Source of the DNA: Parietaria judaica
Lineage: Eukaryota > Streptophyta > Magnoliopsida > Rosales > Urticaceae
Assembly (NCBI GenBank): GCA_954871525.1
Contig: OX940868.1
Coordinates: 18,037,056 to 18,101,055, forward strand
Direction: 5' to 3'
DNA length: 64,000 nt
Shown one piece after another: positions 25,101-36,346 of the stretch. Every line of letters begins with the position of its first letter. Position 1 is the stretch's first letter. A program made the position numbers and the translations under genes. The notes under the pieces are model-generated. The model worked only from the letters and a program-made list of their open reading frames with translations, searched no databases and was not told where the DNA came from.

Positions 25101-26701
25101 GACCCGGCTATTCAGGAAACCTATAAAAGAAATGACGAGCTTCACTTCTTGCCTGATGTAGCGGATTACTTCTTAAGCAGGGTATGCCAGCATTTTTACT
25201 AGTTACCTCGTATTAACTTAAGTATCTAGATTTTATTTAGTTTCTTATTTCCTAAACCTTGTTATGTTGATATTCAGCTTCGTATAAAAAGTTTGATCAT
25301 TCTCTCATTTAATACGTAAATGATCGAATTTGTCATCCATTGTTTTGTTTTCCTGTGTACTATTTTACCCTTTTTGTGTGTGTGTGTGTGTGTTTTTTTT
25401 TTGTCTGTGAATAATAGCTTATAGATAAGCTAATTTGGGTTTGATTGGTCATAATCAGGCTGTGGAGATCTCAAGCAACGAATACGAGCCATCCGAAAGG
25501 GATATCCTATACGCGGAAGGGGTTACTCAAGGAAACGGTTTAGCTTTCATTGAATTCTCACTCGATGATCGGAGCCCCATGTCAGAAACTTACACTGACA
25601 ATCTCGAAGCTCCTCCACCGCCTCTAACCAAGTAATGACCTCTTTGTCCTCCCTTCATATTTCCTGCAAGTAAAGGCGTCATTGGGTCGGTCCATCCCGA
25701 CAGGCCCTGAAACCCATTAGAATTAATATCAACTGATGGGTCCCTATGGCATTAGTGGGCCCGGGTCGGTCGTAATATTGACAAAAGTGTTCTTGATACA
25801 ACTGTCAAAATAACACAGAACTCTCTGGCCATTTAAAACCCGGGTTTTGCCAAGGTTCTTTTTTTTTTTTTTAAAACTGCGCATATCATCTTATCTAATG
25901 AGTCATTTTTTTCAAAACATAAAAATAGCCACACTCCTATGTTCTCGTTGAAAGCACTGTTCCAGTTCATGTTGTTGAGAAATTACGAAATTTGACCCAA
26001 TTTTATATCCATTTCATTTGTGTTTAATGCTGCGGTATTCCCGCTATTTCTATGGCTTGCTTCTGAACCCTAATTCCTATTTCCAATTCTGGTGTCTGTT
26101 TGGCAGATACCAACTTATACGAGTAAACGCTAAGGGATTGAGCGAAGGGTGTAAATGGGTGGAAATGTTTGAAGACGTCCGCGTGGTCGTCTTTTGCGCT
26201 AGCCTAAGCGATTACGATCAATTCTCTCTCTCCCCCGAAACCAACGGAAGCGGGACCTTACTCGCAAACAAGATGATGCAAAGCAAGGAGCTATTCGAAG
26301 CCATGGTGCGCCACCCGTGCTTCAAGGACACCCCCTTCGTCTTAATCCTCAACAAATACGACGTCTTTGAAGAGAAGCTGAACCGGTCACCCCTGAGCAC
26401 TTGCGAGTGGTTCGAAGAGTTTTGCCCTGTCCGAGCAAACCACAGCGGGCAGCTCGTCGCCCACCAGGCGTATTTCTACGTGGCGATGAAGTTTAAGGAC
26501 CTTTACGCTTCGCTCACCGAGAGAAAGCTCTTCGTGTGGCAAGCTCGGGCCCGGGATAGAGTGACAGTCGACGAAGCGTTTAAGTATATTAGAGAGGTTC
26601 TGAAATGGGATGAAGAGAAAGAAGGGAATTACTATGGTGGGGCTGAGGATTCATTTTACAGCACAGATATGAGCTCTTCACCATTTGTAAGGCAAGAGTA
26701 A
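22164..26701 (+). CDS. XLG3: Extra-large guanine nucleotide-binding protein (XLG3-like)
   Basis: This is a plant-specific G-alpha relative that works with G-beta/gamma dimers at the plasma membrane and nucleus in immunity, root growth and hormone responses. Exons are 22164-23132, 23240-23377, 23510-23614, 23829-24011, 24302-24479, 24934-25181, 25459-25631 and 26107-26701, giving 862 residues, the usual length. Features in order: a low-complexity N-terminus; a basic nuclear signal [10 protein letters not shown] (about 180-189); a cysteine-rich domain (about 190-235); then the G-alpha-like half with P-loop [13 protein letters not shown] (453-465) and NKYD (747-750). The switch II DVGGQ is not conserved: V-N-A-K-G occupies it (671-675), so the usual catalytic glutamine is missing. 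The start [14 protein letters not shown] favours XLG3 over XLG1 or XLG2, from memory and less certain. Confidence 0.9.
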
Positions 26702-28027
26702 ATGTAATAAAAATATTATTATAATTATTATTAATATTATTGTTGTTGTATATCCTTTTTAGTAGAGATGGATGAGAGAAGGGGCAAAAATGTAACATGG
26801 TTAAAGTTTGTGCCCATTAAAATAATTTGTGTAATTGATTTGATTATAAAACATCAATCATAAATAATGGTATTATGGAGCTTTTTCCAAGTTGGGCTTG
26901 GTGTGGACATGTAGAAAATTCATTGTATAGTTTTAGTAGAGTGTTGATTTTCTTTATTTTACGGGCACTTAATTATTGTTGTAAGTAAGATTCTCAATTA
27001 TCAGCTAGTCCTTAGTAATATATATAGCAAGTGGAATGTATTGAAACATAATTTTGAATATATTTAATAATAGAATTAAGAAAAAAATCAGAACTTAAAA
27101 GTGTTTGATAACATGAGTTAACGCCCATTATTTTGGAGTTAAAACTATGATGTGTAGAATTGCTTTGTTTACTCATGTTTCCGGTAATACCCCATCACCA
27201 ATCTTATATATAATCAAACAACTAAATAAAAAAGGTTGTTTTTATTTAGACTACCACCTAATTTAGTTTTATTTCGATGTCTTTTGAATACACGTTACAA
27301 TAGTTAACACAAATACACTCAGAACTCGTAAGCATGTACGCAAACGCCTCATTAACTCAAACAATTGCGTAAGTACTTTCCGAACTCGTCAGTACGCTCT
27401 CAAAGCCGCATGCACTAATACCCATGAACTGAGTTTTTGTGTAAAAATAATGTTTTAGAGTTAAATATTGTTTAGCGTTTTCGGCGGCGAATGTTGCATT
27501 TTAATACGTATATTCTTTACGTGACGATAAAAATACATTCCGTCACAAAATTGTTCGACAAAATTGTTCCACCCTGTTAATTCCGTTGAATGGCAGGCCA
27601 CAGACGTCAATATTGATGTTGCAAAGAGGGGAAATCGAGACAAGAAAGTTGTGGATTTTGGATGAATTAGAAGAAGAAAAATAGAGCTTCGCCTTCTGAG
27701 TTCTAATGGTTGATAGAACTCCATATTTTCGTAGAACAGGCTGCTCTTTTAAGGTAGAACAATTTTGTGATGGAAGGTATTTTTGCCTCAATATAGGTGT
27801 TACATTTGCTGTTTAAAAAAAGAATATCCGTATTAAAGTGTGACATTTGATCGTAATTTACAGGTCCCTTTTATGATATGATAAGCGTCGGAATACATAT
27901 ACGATGTAATTTAATTAGAAAATCAACTAGACATTATCACAGGGTATTATTCCATTGTTTATCCCACAAGCTAACACATTGACATAGAAATACACAACAT
28001 TTTACTTTATAATTACCTCATGTATTG
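26702..28027. other. XLG 3' flank and AT-rich spacer
   Basis: The 3' untranslated end of XLG (AATAAA-like signals near 26705) is followed by AT-rich DNA. The stretch 27440-27800 has somewhat higher complexity but only overlapping chance frames. Confidence 0.4.

Positions 28028-28028
<1 letters not shown>

Positions 28029-28076
<48 letters not shown>
28029..28076. repeat. (TA)n microsatellite
   Basis: An uninterrupted TA dinucleotide run of about 24 units. Other TA runs occur at 30320-30345, 32820-32862, 53310-53340 and 62381-62402. Confidence 0.95.
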
Positions 28077-28081
<5 letters not shown>

Positions 28082-29505
28082 CCTCATTATAATTTTTTTT
28101 TAAAAAATCATACATCACACGTCGAGAATACTAATATAATTATATATCTTATTATAAAAATATTGTTTAACGAATTTTTTTTATTGAATTAGAGGTTGTT
28201 TCACTCAATGATACAATTGTAGCGACAATCCCTTTGAATATTAATTTCTTGGTACGTCACGAAAATACAACACCATACATTCTTAATGCAATGCAGAAGC
28301 CTAGAAATGAAGTTGAAGGAGACATCGATTTCAAGATAAGACAATTACTTTAGAATAATATTTTAAAAACACTATAAGATTATTTATTTAATGTAAATTT
28401 TTTATTTGAACAATTTCATAACTAGTTATCTAATATTATATTTTATTTTATTTAGGGTTAATTGCGGCAAAATATCAAACCTTTGGCAATATTCTCCGAT
28501 AGGTACTCAACCTCAATAAACGTAGGCAAAAGTACCTAACGTCACACTTTTGTCGCCGACCAACTAACATTGTTAGATACCTGCCTACGTGGCCGTCTCA
28601 CGTGGTGTGCCACGTGGCACAATTTGCCACATAACCAAAAAGTTAGATATTTTCGCCGCCATGTGGCATTTAAAAAAATTATTTTTTTCTTTCCCGTTGG
28701 CCCACATTTTTTTTACACATATCAAACATAATCAAATAATTTTATAAAAGATGTACTTATAAAAAGAATATGTTTTATTTTTTTAATAATCAAATAGTTC
28801 CTTAAAATTATTATTTTTAATTTTAAAAATATTTTTTTATAAACACTTATTTTATAAAACTATTTGATTATATTTAACATATGTAAAAAATTAAATATGT
28901 GCTACAGGAAAGAATTTTTTTTTAAAATAAATTAAAACTAATAATTTTTAAGGAATTATTTGATAATTTAAAAAACTAATAAAACATAATCGTTTTATAA
29001 ATACATATTTTATAAAATTATTTGATTATGTTTGATATATGTAGAAAAAATAAGAACATGTTGGCCTATGGGAAAGAAAAAATATTTTTTTAAATGCAAC
29101 GTGGCGGTGAAAGTACCCAACCTTTGGCCACGTGGCACGCCATATGAGACACCCTAACGACCACGTAGGCAGGTGTCTTACGGAGTTAGTTGGTCGGCAA
29201 CAAAAGTGTGATGTAGGTACTTTTGCCTATGTTTATTGAGGTTGGGTACCTATCGGAGAATATTGCAAAAGATTGGGTATTTTTGCGACAATTAAACCTT
29301 TTATTTATAGTGATTTCATAACTAATATTAATATTAATATATCGAATTATTATTTCATAATATACTTCTAAAAAAATGATTATCTAATAAATTTAGCGAA
29401 TTATTAATTTAATTAGTTACGCCCTAGTCGGGACCGGAGAAAATTATTATTTAATTGAGGTTTTAAATTTGTCTAGTATTAATTTGTCGAGGTTCTATTG
29501 TATAC
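28073..29505. mobile_element. Degraded AAAACCTC-type MITE interrupted by a later element
   Basis: AAAACCTCATTATA at the left, and TCGGGACCGG, GAGGTTTTAAATTTG and GAGGTTCTATTGTA at the right, are the terminal and internal words of the MITE seen complete at 10500-10953. The fold-back element 28455-29298 splits it, giving the order of insertion. Borders are approximate. Confidence 0.5.
28455..29298. mobile_element. 844-bp fold-back element with exact 9-bp TSD (Mutator-like)
   Basis: The left end GGGTTAATTGCGGCAAAATA and the reverse-complemented right end GGTTTAATTGTCGCAAAAAT begin arms of about 190 well-matched bases (shared core ATTCTCCGATAGGTAC). Weaker inverted similarity continues almost to the centre. 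The 9-mer TTTTATTTA flanks both sides (28446-28454 and 29299-29307). A 9-bp duplication is characteristic of Mutator transposition. No protein is encoded. Confidence 0.88.
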
Positions 29506-30317
29506 ATAAAATATAATTTAGGTGTTTTATAAGATAACTCCGACCTATATCTATATATTATAAAAGGAGAAACTCATGATGAAAGTATTGAAAAATGAGA
29601 AACTACAGAAAAGAATTAACAATTTGGCAAGGCGAAAATTATGAAGGGAGGGATCATCAGAAAAGTGTAAAGTGGACAGTTCAATTAAGATCAAACTATA
29701 AGTTTTCTTAAATGAGATAAGAATAAGGAAAACCGGTAAGATCAGAATTCAAAGCCACTAGGCATTGAACATACGTTTAAAACCCGGTAAAAACAATCAT
29801 GTTTGACACATTATGCTGAAAAAAAAACTCGTCATAGGAAAGGACATTCATGTTCTGAAGCTAAGAAAAAAAACAGAAACAGGAAAAACCGGTCCTAGCA
29901 GTTCCCAACGGCAATGTCAGCTGAAAATCCGGTACCGCCCGTCGGTGTAAGAAATGAATTTTGTGTTGCTGCCGCTTAAATACAGAACAATCGGGTTATG
30001 GCCCAACCCATATATTATTTAATTTAGTTTAAAATACGAAGAACACCCATGCACGAATAAACAAGGATTGCATCTCCACGCTCTAGAAATCCAAATATCC
30101 ATCACACATTCATAGGGAATTTTACATTAACATGTTACACTTCACAGATTACAAGATATATTGCTGATAAATAATATATATATAGTATAAGTGTTTTATT
30201 ATTAAGCAACTCATGATTTATGGAGCAGATCGACAGAGAAAATCACAAAATCCATTAATTGCATTTTCAGATTTTCTCTGCTTCACTAGAAACGCAAGCG
30301 AATGCGATGTACAACTG

Positions 30318-30351
<34 letters not shown>

Positions 30352-30580
30352 TATGGAGTCGAATTATATAAATAAGTAAATTCGAATCACCTAAAAGACC
30401 GCCTTGATATAAAAAACCTAATTAAAAGATAAATAATACGGGACAAAATAGCCACTTCAAGAGATATATATGTTTCGGACATTAATAAATAATCTATATT
30501 AATATTTAATAAACCTCCTTATTCATCATGTAATTGGAATCGTAATAATATTAACAATGTAAAATCAATAAATAAAACAA
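29308..30580. other. AT-rich intergenic region
   Basis: No gene is seen. A moderately complex stretch (29560-30000) has no frame of note. TA-rich runs lie at 30180 and 30320. The right end shares the CCTCCTTATTCATCATG words of the repeat family described at 30581. Confidence 0.4.
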
Positions 30581-30832
30581 TTAGATAGGGCTCGGAGCAG
30601 AGCCGCACCGGCCGGGAATTTTGGTGTTTAAGATGCTCGAGACGAAGATTTTCACCTTCTGGTCCCTCATCCTCTCTACGCCATCAGTGCCGCCGAAGGG
30701 CGTCGCTCCGATGGGGTAGAAAGCATGAAGAAGCAGAAGGTGAAAAACTTCGTTTCTGCACTCTCTGAATATGGTTTTGAGATTGAGAGAGTATATATAT
30801 ATAATCGAAATATATAAAAAAAAATTAAGCAA
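30581..30832 (-). repeat. Diverged repeat family, copy A, with candidate short ORF
   Basis: On the minus strand an 83-codon frame contains PFGGTDGVERMRDQKVKIF followed by VSSILNTKIPG. Related copies lie at about 31700-31745 (partial), 32205-32470 and 40235-40760. The GGT(D/N)GVERMRD...KIFVSS stretch stays readable in three copies despite base changes, while the C-terminal end shifts frame between copies. Downstream AT-rich DNA with CCTCCTTATTCATCATGGAATC is also shared, so the repeated unit is several hundred bases. It could be a transposon, a decayed duplicated gene family or small-peptide genes. I do not recognise the protein. Confidence 0.55.
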
Positions 30833-30839
30833 ATAAAAT

Positions 30840-31745
30840 AGAGGATTTAAAATCGCCGAAGTGGGTTTGTTATGACAAATTGCTTCTAATTAAAGCAGAA
30901 AAAAAGATTGTTGACTTCGATCACTAAAAATACGAAGAAGAATATGGCTATTAATAAATAATCAATATTAATAGTTAATAAACCTCCTTATTCATCATGG
31001 AATCGTAACAACACTAACAAACTAAAGTAGAATTATTTTAAATAAATTAAAATCTCCCAAAAGGGCCAGCTGTAACAAGTCCCCTAAAAAAATGATGCGC
31101 TAAAGAATTAATAATACATAATTAATACGAAACATACGCTAAGTACGGAATTCCTAAACAAAATATCTGTTTTGGATATGAATAATGTTGATAAATAAAT
31201 CTGTTTGTTACCTCGTTACTCACCATCAAATTCTAACAATATTAGCAATCTGCAATCCTAATATCGAATTATATTAATAAGTAAATTTAACTCACCTAAA
31301 AGAGCGCCTTATAATACGGGACGGGAAAAAATAGCACACTTTAATTATTAATTATTCCAATTGGATATGGGCTCTTAACCATTTACATGTGTAAATCCGA
31401 TAAACTCCTATTATTTTACTAGTCTAGTTACCTGTTTTGAGACGACCAAGGAATAACAAAACGGAACAGGTTTTTGTTAGCGACGATGCCACGAAAAAAA
31501 AAAAAAAAAAAAAAGAGCATTTCAAAGTTTACTTTTAGCGGTTTTCGTCAACAACAGTAGTAAAAAAGTATTTCCTCGTAGATATTCACCGGCGATTTTT
31601 TTATAAGCGCCGATCAAACCAAAGATCAAGAAAAAATAATAAGCCTCCTTATTCGTCATGGAATCCTAATAATATTAACAATCTAAAATGAATAAATTAA
31701 ACAAGTAGGTCGGACTCGGAGCAGAGCCTCACCGACAGGAATTTT
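30840..31745. repeat. Diverged repeats of the same family, partial copies
   Basis: The GAGGATTTAAAATCGC, AACAAATTGCTTCTAATTAA-like and CCTCCTTATTCATCATGGAAT words recur here at about 30840-31010. The CGGAGCAGAGCCTCACCG segment occurs at about 31714-31731. The ORF-bearing part is mostly missing. AGGGCCAGCTGTAACAAGTCCCCTAAA-like DNA at 31060-31090 recurs near 41080-41115, extending the homology to the cluster at 40 kb. Confidence 0.5.
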
Positions 31746-32204
31746 TTGTTTATTTTTTTTTAAATACCTAAATATGAGCCGTTGCATAAAGAAATCATGG
31801 AAATTCGGATCCGGGTGAACCGGTCTGATTCTGTTTTTATCTGCAAACAGAAGTTCTTAATCCGGAAAAATCCGGATTCATAACATGTTAATTTTTTATT
31901 TTTGAGTTCTGAATTGACAACATTAATTATATGCGATAGACTATAATTTTATTTTATCGTGGGAAAACTTTTTTTAAAATTAATTTTTTTTTGTTTCCTG
32001 AAATTTTTACCATGATAAAAATAAGTTTTTGAACTTGCGCTTACAGAAAATACTACTTCTTGATACTTCAGTAGTAAATTTTCTTAAGAAACTTTTTTGA
32101 AATTTCGGTATAAAATTCTCTATATCTTATTGCGACATCTTGACTAGAAAACTTCACACACGAATACAAAACAATGATCCGCCAAGCTTCTACACCGTAG
32201 TTTC
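31746..32204. other. AT-rich spacer
   Basis: No gene or bounded element was recognised. Confidence 0.35.
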
Positions 32205-32480
32205 GGGTCGGACCGAGACATGGCATTCCTCGGAGCATAGCCACACCGGCCAGGAGTTTCGGCGGTGTCAGGGTTTGCTCGAGACGAAGATTTTCACGAC
32301 CGTGTCCCTCATCCTCTCTACGCCGTTGGTGCCGCCGAAGAGCGTTGCTCCAAGGGATTAAAAAGGATGAAGAAGCCGATCGAGAAAACTTCGTCTCCGC
32401 ACTAACATCTTTCTCTCTCTCTCTGTCCGTGGGTTATGGTTTTGAGTTTGAGAGAGTATATGTATTATGTATATATTTAG
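32205..32480 (-). repeat. Diverged repeat family, copy B
   Basis: On the minus strand the frame reads FGGTNGVERMRDTVVKIFVS and then meets a stop. An upstream in-frame TAA also blocks it, so this copy is not coding as it stands. The CGGAGCATAGCCACACCGGCC and CTCGAGACGAAGATTTTCAC segments match copies A and C. Confidence 0.6.
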
Positions 32481-32817
32481 GGATGAGAGAAAGAAAAATA
32501 CAGGAGTTAAAATCGCTGAAGACCGTGGGTTTGTAGTAACAAATTACTTCTAATTAAAGATGGAAGAAAAAAAACAATAACAAAAACAAAAAAGTTGCCG
32601 ATTAATACGAAGAAACTTTAGAGACTAGTCCGAAAAATAAGCTGACTGAATTCCTAACAAAATATATGTTCCGGAATCAATATTAATATTTAATAAACCT
32701 CCTTATTCATCATGGAATCTATATATCTATATATATATATAAAAGCATGATCACCTTATTCTTATAAGCAATTCCTCTATAAAGAGACCTTCAAATACAA
32801 TTTTCTTAGAATTTAGA

Positions 32818-32867
<50 letters not shown>

Positions 32868-32962
32868 CATGATCACCTTATTCTTATAAGCAATTCCTCT
32901 ATTAATCCTGCGAATATGGAGGGTCGGATCCATCGGACCCTCCATTTTTTATTTTTTTTTAC

Positions 32963-33018
32963 GGAGTCGGAGCTCCGCCTCCGACAAAACACGGAGCCGG
33001 ATTAATCCGGCTCCGACA
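32963..33018. promoter_or_regulatory. Left subterminal palindromic motifs of the hAT element
   Basis: ACGGAGTCGGAGCTCCGCCTCCGACA and CGGAGCCGGATTAATCCGG motifs are arranged as imperfect palindromes. Matching motifs at 36286-36346 near the right end make these plausible transposase-binding sites, by analogy with other hAT elements. Confidence 0.6.
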
Positions 33019-33218
33019 ATTTTAAAAAAAAAAATTCGTGTAACGGCTCTTTATTTCCAGCCGTTGGATGAAGCGCGTGGACGGCCCAGATGAGTCGACC
33101 GTTGGGCAACGGCTCTCTTCGCATATCCCAAAAAACTTTCTGATTTTGCAGAAAGGACCCTGCAAATATATCCGTTGGTGATTAATACACCACTTACTCG
33201 ATTCTCTCCAAAATTTCC

Positions 33219-33227
33219 CTATAAAAA
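33219..33227 (+). promoter_or_regulatory. TATA box of the hAT transposase gene
   Basis: CTATAAAAA lies about 200 bases ahead of the start codon, followed by a CT-rich leader (33232-33300). The position and form fit a plant core promoter. Confidence 0.6.
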
Positions 33228-33420
33228 TCACACTTCTCCCTCATTTTTTTCACACAACTCACTCTCTTCTTCTCTTACTCTCTCAACTCGCCCAAGCTCT
33301 CAAAAAATCCGATTTCAAGCTATAGTTTTCTTATCTTATAGTTATATTAATACACTTATTTTAGTTATAATATCTATTATATTATATAGTTTAGTTATAT
33401 TATAGTTTATTTTAGTTATA

Positions 33421-35961
33421 ATGTCGAGTTCCGATAACCGTTCTCGAGGCCGAAATGATCGCCGAGGAAAAGGACGGGCCGGTTCCGAAACCGGGTCGGT
33501 TAATAGTATCTCGCATTCAACTCCGCCAGTACAACAACAACAAATACAACATACATATTATGGCGGTGTTTACCAACAAAATGCTCCGGGTTCCTCTAGT
33601 CTACCATCGCCACAAATTCAACCTCATGCCATGGTTCCGGTAATTTATGGTCAACAATTTGGTGGTTTTACTAACTTGCTTCAAAATGCTACAGGAAATA
33701 TTCCGGAATGGTCGAGCGAGCAAGAGGCGTACGATGCCCAAAACCGAGAAGTTTCGGGATCGATGAACATGAACGACGGAAGAGACGACGATCCGAATTA
33801 CGAAGGCCTTGAAGGCGGGGACGACGACGACGACGATGAGGACGACGACGAAGAGGAGGACGACGTCGAAGAGGAGGACGAAATTCTTCCACCGCCGCCG
33901 CCGGTCCGAGCTCGTGGTCGGCCTCGTGGTTCTAGTCGGCCTCCTATTCCGCCGCCGGCAAACCCGCCACCGCCAAAACCGAGGAAGAGGAAGAACCTAA
34001 CATCTCCGGTATGGCGAAATGACTTTTTCCCACTTTATATTCTTAATCCTACTACAGGAAAGGAGGAAAGATTCGGAAAATGTCGAACTTGCGGAGAAAT
34101 AAAGCCGGCCGATCCAAAAACTCAAGGCACATCGTACCTCCGAGATCACGCCTTGCAATGCCGAAAGCGTAAGAAAGTGGAGGAGGTAAGTCGCTTATCC
34201 GATCTCATTTATAGGAAAGCTCTCGCTAGATTTATCATACGCGATGGTTTACCGATATCGTTTTCCGAGGGTGATGGTTTGAACGAGTTTTTAGCATTCA
34301 TCGCCCCGATAAACTACCGGTACGTCTCGCGTCATGTAACTAGAGAGACAATAATTCAATATTATGATGAACAAAGAGTTGAGCTAGACAAATTATTTCA
34401 ACAAGCGTCGTACAAGTTTGCTTTAACATCGGATTGTTGGAAAGGTCACGCTAACGATGATTATATTTCCGTTGTAGCTCATTTTATTAACGATGATTGG
34501 AAATTAGAAAAGCGTATTTTAGGATTTAAACCCATGCGTGTTAGGCATACCGGGGTTAACATTGCCGATGCTATATTGAATGTGTTGACATTTTGGAACC
34601 TTAGCAATAGGGTAGTTTCAATCACATTAGATAATGCTAGCCCCCACAACATTACCGTTGATGTGTTAAAGGATAGTCTTGACAATTTTAGGGCCGATTA
34701 TTTCCATCAAAGATGTGCATGCCATATTATCAATTTGATAGTTCAAGCGGGGTTAAATATTATTTCGCCGAGCATAGATAGAATTAGGAGTGCCATTATG
34801 TACATACGATCATCTACTATGAGCACGGAATCTTGGTTAGCATATTGCAGGGAATACCACAAAGCGGAGCGAGTGTTCTCCCCGGATATGCCTATCCGGT
34901 GGAACTCTACTTACTTGATGTTGGAGGCGGTCATACCGTACAAGGAGCTAGTGACGAACTGGATCAACGGACAAGAGTTCAGACACGTGGACGACTACCT
35001 CGACGAATCCGATTGGATGATGGCTATCCAATTCCAGGCTTTTCTATCCCTTTTTTACACTATTACCGTTACTTTATCTCATGTTTACAAACCCACATCT
35101 CATTTAGCTTTAGCTTGCATTTTTGATATTATTGTTCATTTTGATAAAGCAAAACAAAACCCTTTATTTGCAAATGTTTTGACACCGATGATTGAAAAAT
35201 TTAGGGTTTATTGGAAACATATTCCATTTTTGTTTTGCGCGGCTATTATCATAGATCCTACACTAAAGCTCGGTAAATTGCAGGCGATCTTGGCTATGAT
35301 GCAACAATTGACGGGAGATCCATACCTTGACGAAGACTATCTCGACGCGGAATTGAAGATGAGGCTTCTTTACAAGGAGTACGAGACGAAGTATTACGAC
35401 GACATGGAGCAAGAAGGAGACACGGAACACGTCCCGACGCCGCCCCCGAGCAACGCACCCGGAGCGCCCTATGTTTCGACGCATCGGGTGTTTTACAACC
35501 TAACTCATACCGGCGGGCACGGAGGATCATCAACGGTTTCAAGTCCGGCGTCAACGTCACAACATAGCGGGAGTTCCGGAGGTCGTCGTCCCCGAAGAGC
35601 AAACCGCCGAAGAATCAACGAGTACGACGTCTTTTGCAACCTTCCACCGGCACCGTGTCCCGACGAAGGCCTCGACATACTTGAATGGTGGTGCGTAAAT
35701 CGTCTTGAGTACCCGGTTTTATCATTGGTGGCTCGCGACATCCTCACCGTTCCGGTCTCCACGGTGTCATCGGAAGCGGCTTTCTCATTGGCGGGACGCC
35801 TATTGGAGGCTCGACGCAAGTCAACGAAGGCGTTTTTGGTCGAAATCCTTATGCTTTCCAAGGATTGGATTTTGGCCAAAAAGCGAACGCAAGATAATCA
35901 AATGGTAGACAACGAGTTGTTAGACTATTTCAACGAGCTTAATGTGGCAAACCCGGAGTAA
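33421..35961 (+). CDS. hAT-superfamily transposase, intact, 846 aa
   Basis: This cut-and-paste DNA transposase is read in one frame without stops. Domains in order: a Q/P-rich N-terminus; an acidic run of D and E (about 130-155); proline-rich and basic stretches (about 157-192) ending PKPRKRKN, a likely nuclear signal; and a BED zinc finger starting at SPVWRNDFF, with C221-x2-C224 and H243-x3-C247. The RNase H-like core follows, with D338 in TSDCWKG, D404 in TLDNASPHN, the hAT-specific CACH (432-435) and MPIRWNSTYLML. The C-terminal dimerisation domain spans about 753-820 (EWWCVNRLEYPVLSLVARD, then VSSEAAFSLAGR). It resembles Ricesleeper/Daysleeper-type plant proteins, but the intact ends argue for a transposon rather than a domesticated gene. 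It is longer than many relatives because of the N-terminal low-complexity region. Confidence 0.96.
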   Translation: MSSSDNRSRGRNDRRGKGRAGSETGSVNSISHSTPPVQQQQIQHTYYGGVYQQNAPGSSSLPSPQIQPHAMVPVIYGQQFGGFTNLLQNATGNIPEWSSEQEAYDAQNREVSGSMNMNDGRDDDPNYEGLEGGDDDDDDEDDDEEEDDVEEEDEILPPPPPVRARGRPRGSSRPPIPPPANPPPPKPRKRKNLTSPVWRNDFFPLYILNPTTGKEERFGKCRTCGEIKPADPKTQGTSYLRDHALQCRKRKKVEEVSRLSDLIYRKALARFIIRDGLPISFSEGDGLNEFLAFIAPINYRYVSRHVTRETIIQYYDEQRVELDKLFQQASYKFALTSDCWKGHANDDYISVVAHFINDDWKLEKRILGFKPMRVRHTGVNIADAILNVLTFWNLSNRVVSITLDNASPHNITVDVLKDSLDNFRADYFHQRCACHIINLIVQAGLNIISPSIDRIRSAIMYIRSSTMSTESWLAYCREYHKAERVFSPDMPIRWNSTYLMLEAVIPYKELVTNWINGQEFRHVDDYLDESDWMMAIQFQAFLSLFYTITVTLSHVYKPTSHLALACIFDIIVHFDKAKQNPLFANVLTPMIEKFRVYWKHIPFLFCAAIIIDPTLKLGKLQAILAMMQQLTGDPYLDEDYLDAELKMRLLYKEYETKYYDDMEQEGDTEHVPTPPPSNAPGAPYVSTHRVFYNLTHTGGHGGSSTVSSPASTSQHSGSSGGRRPRRANRRRINEYDVFCNLPPAPCPDEGLDILEWWCVNRLEYPVLSLVARDILTVPVSTVSSEAAFSLAGRLLEARRKSTKAFLVEILMLSKDWILAKKRTQDNQMVDNELLDYFNELNVANPE

Positions 35962-36285
35962 TCGGTTTGTACTTTGTAATTTTATGACATTTGTATTTGC
36001 TTTATTTTATAATATAAATAAAAACCTTAGGGCGCTCTTTCCTCGCCCGAGCCGCACCCTTTTGGGGGACTTGGAGAGGTTTTAACGAGGCCCGTTATTT
36101 ATACATCTCTATGTTTATATCCTACTTGAAATTTGAAATTTGAATCTCAAAACCGTAAAAACCGTAAACTATAATTTGAATTTCGAACTCTAAACCCGTG
36201 TACAAGAACTCTAAAAGGCTTTGTACAACATTTTTTTTAAATAAAAGGACTAAAATGCAATTTTAAAAAACATATAAAAAAAAAA

Positions 36286-36346
36286 CACGGAGTCGGATTA
36301 ATCCGGGTCCGAGAAAATCCGGACTCGGATTAATCCGACTCCGACA
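36286..36346. promoter_or_regulatory. Right subterminal palindromic motifs of the hAT element
   Basis: CGGAGTCGGATTAATCCGGG and CGGACTCGGATTAATCCGAC repeat the motifs of the left subterminal region. They are likely binding sites for the encoded transposase. Confidence 0.6.

Noticed and set aside
26018..26106. Upstream extension of the last XLG exon (frame open from 26018)
   Set aside because: The phase with exon 7 and the conserved YQLIRV start place the acceptor at 26106/26107; the earlier part is intron.
32820..32862. CRISPR-like or regulatory array from repeated TA tracts and 90-bp units
   Set aside because: The repeats are contiguous tandem units without distinct spacers, in a plant nuclear context.
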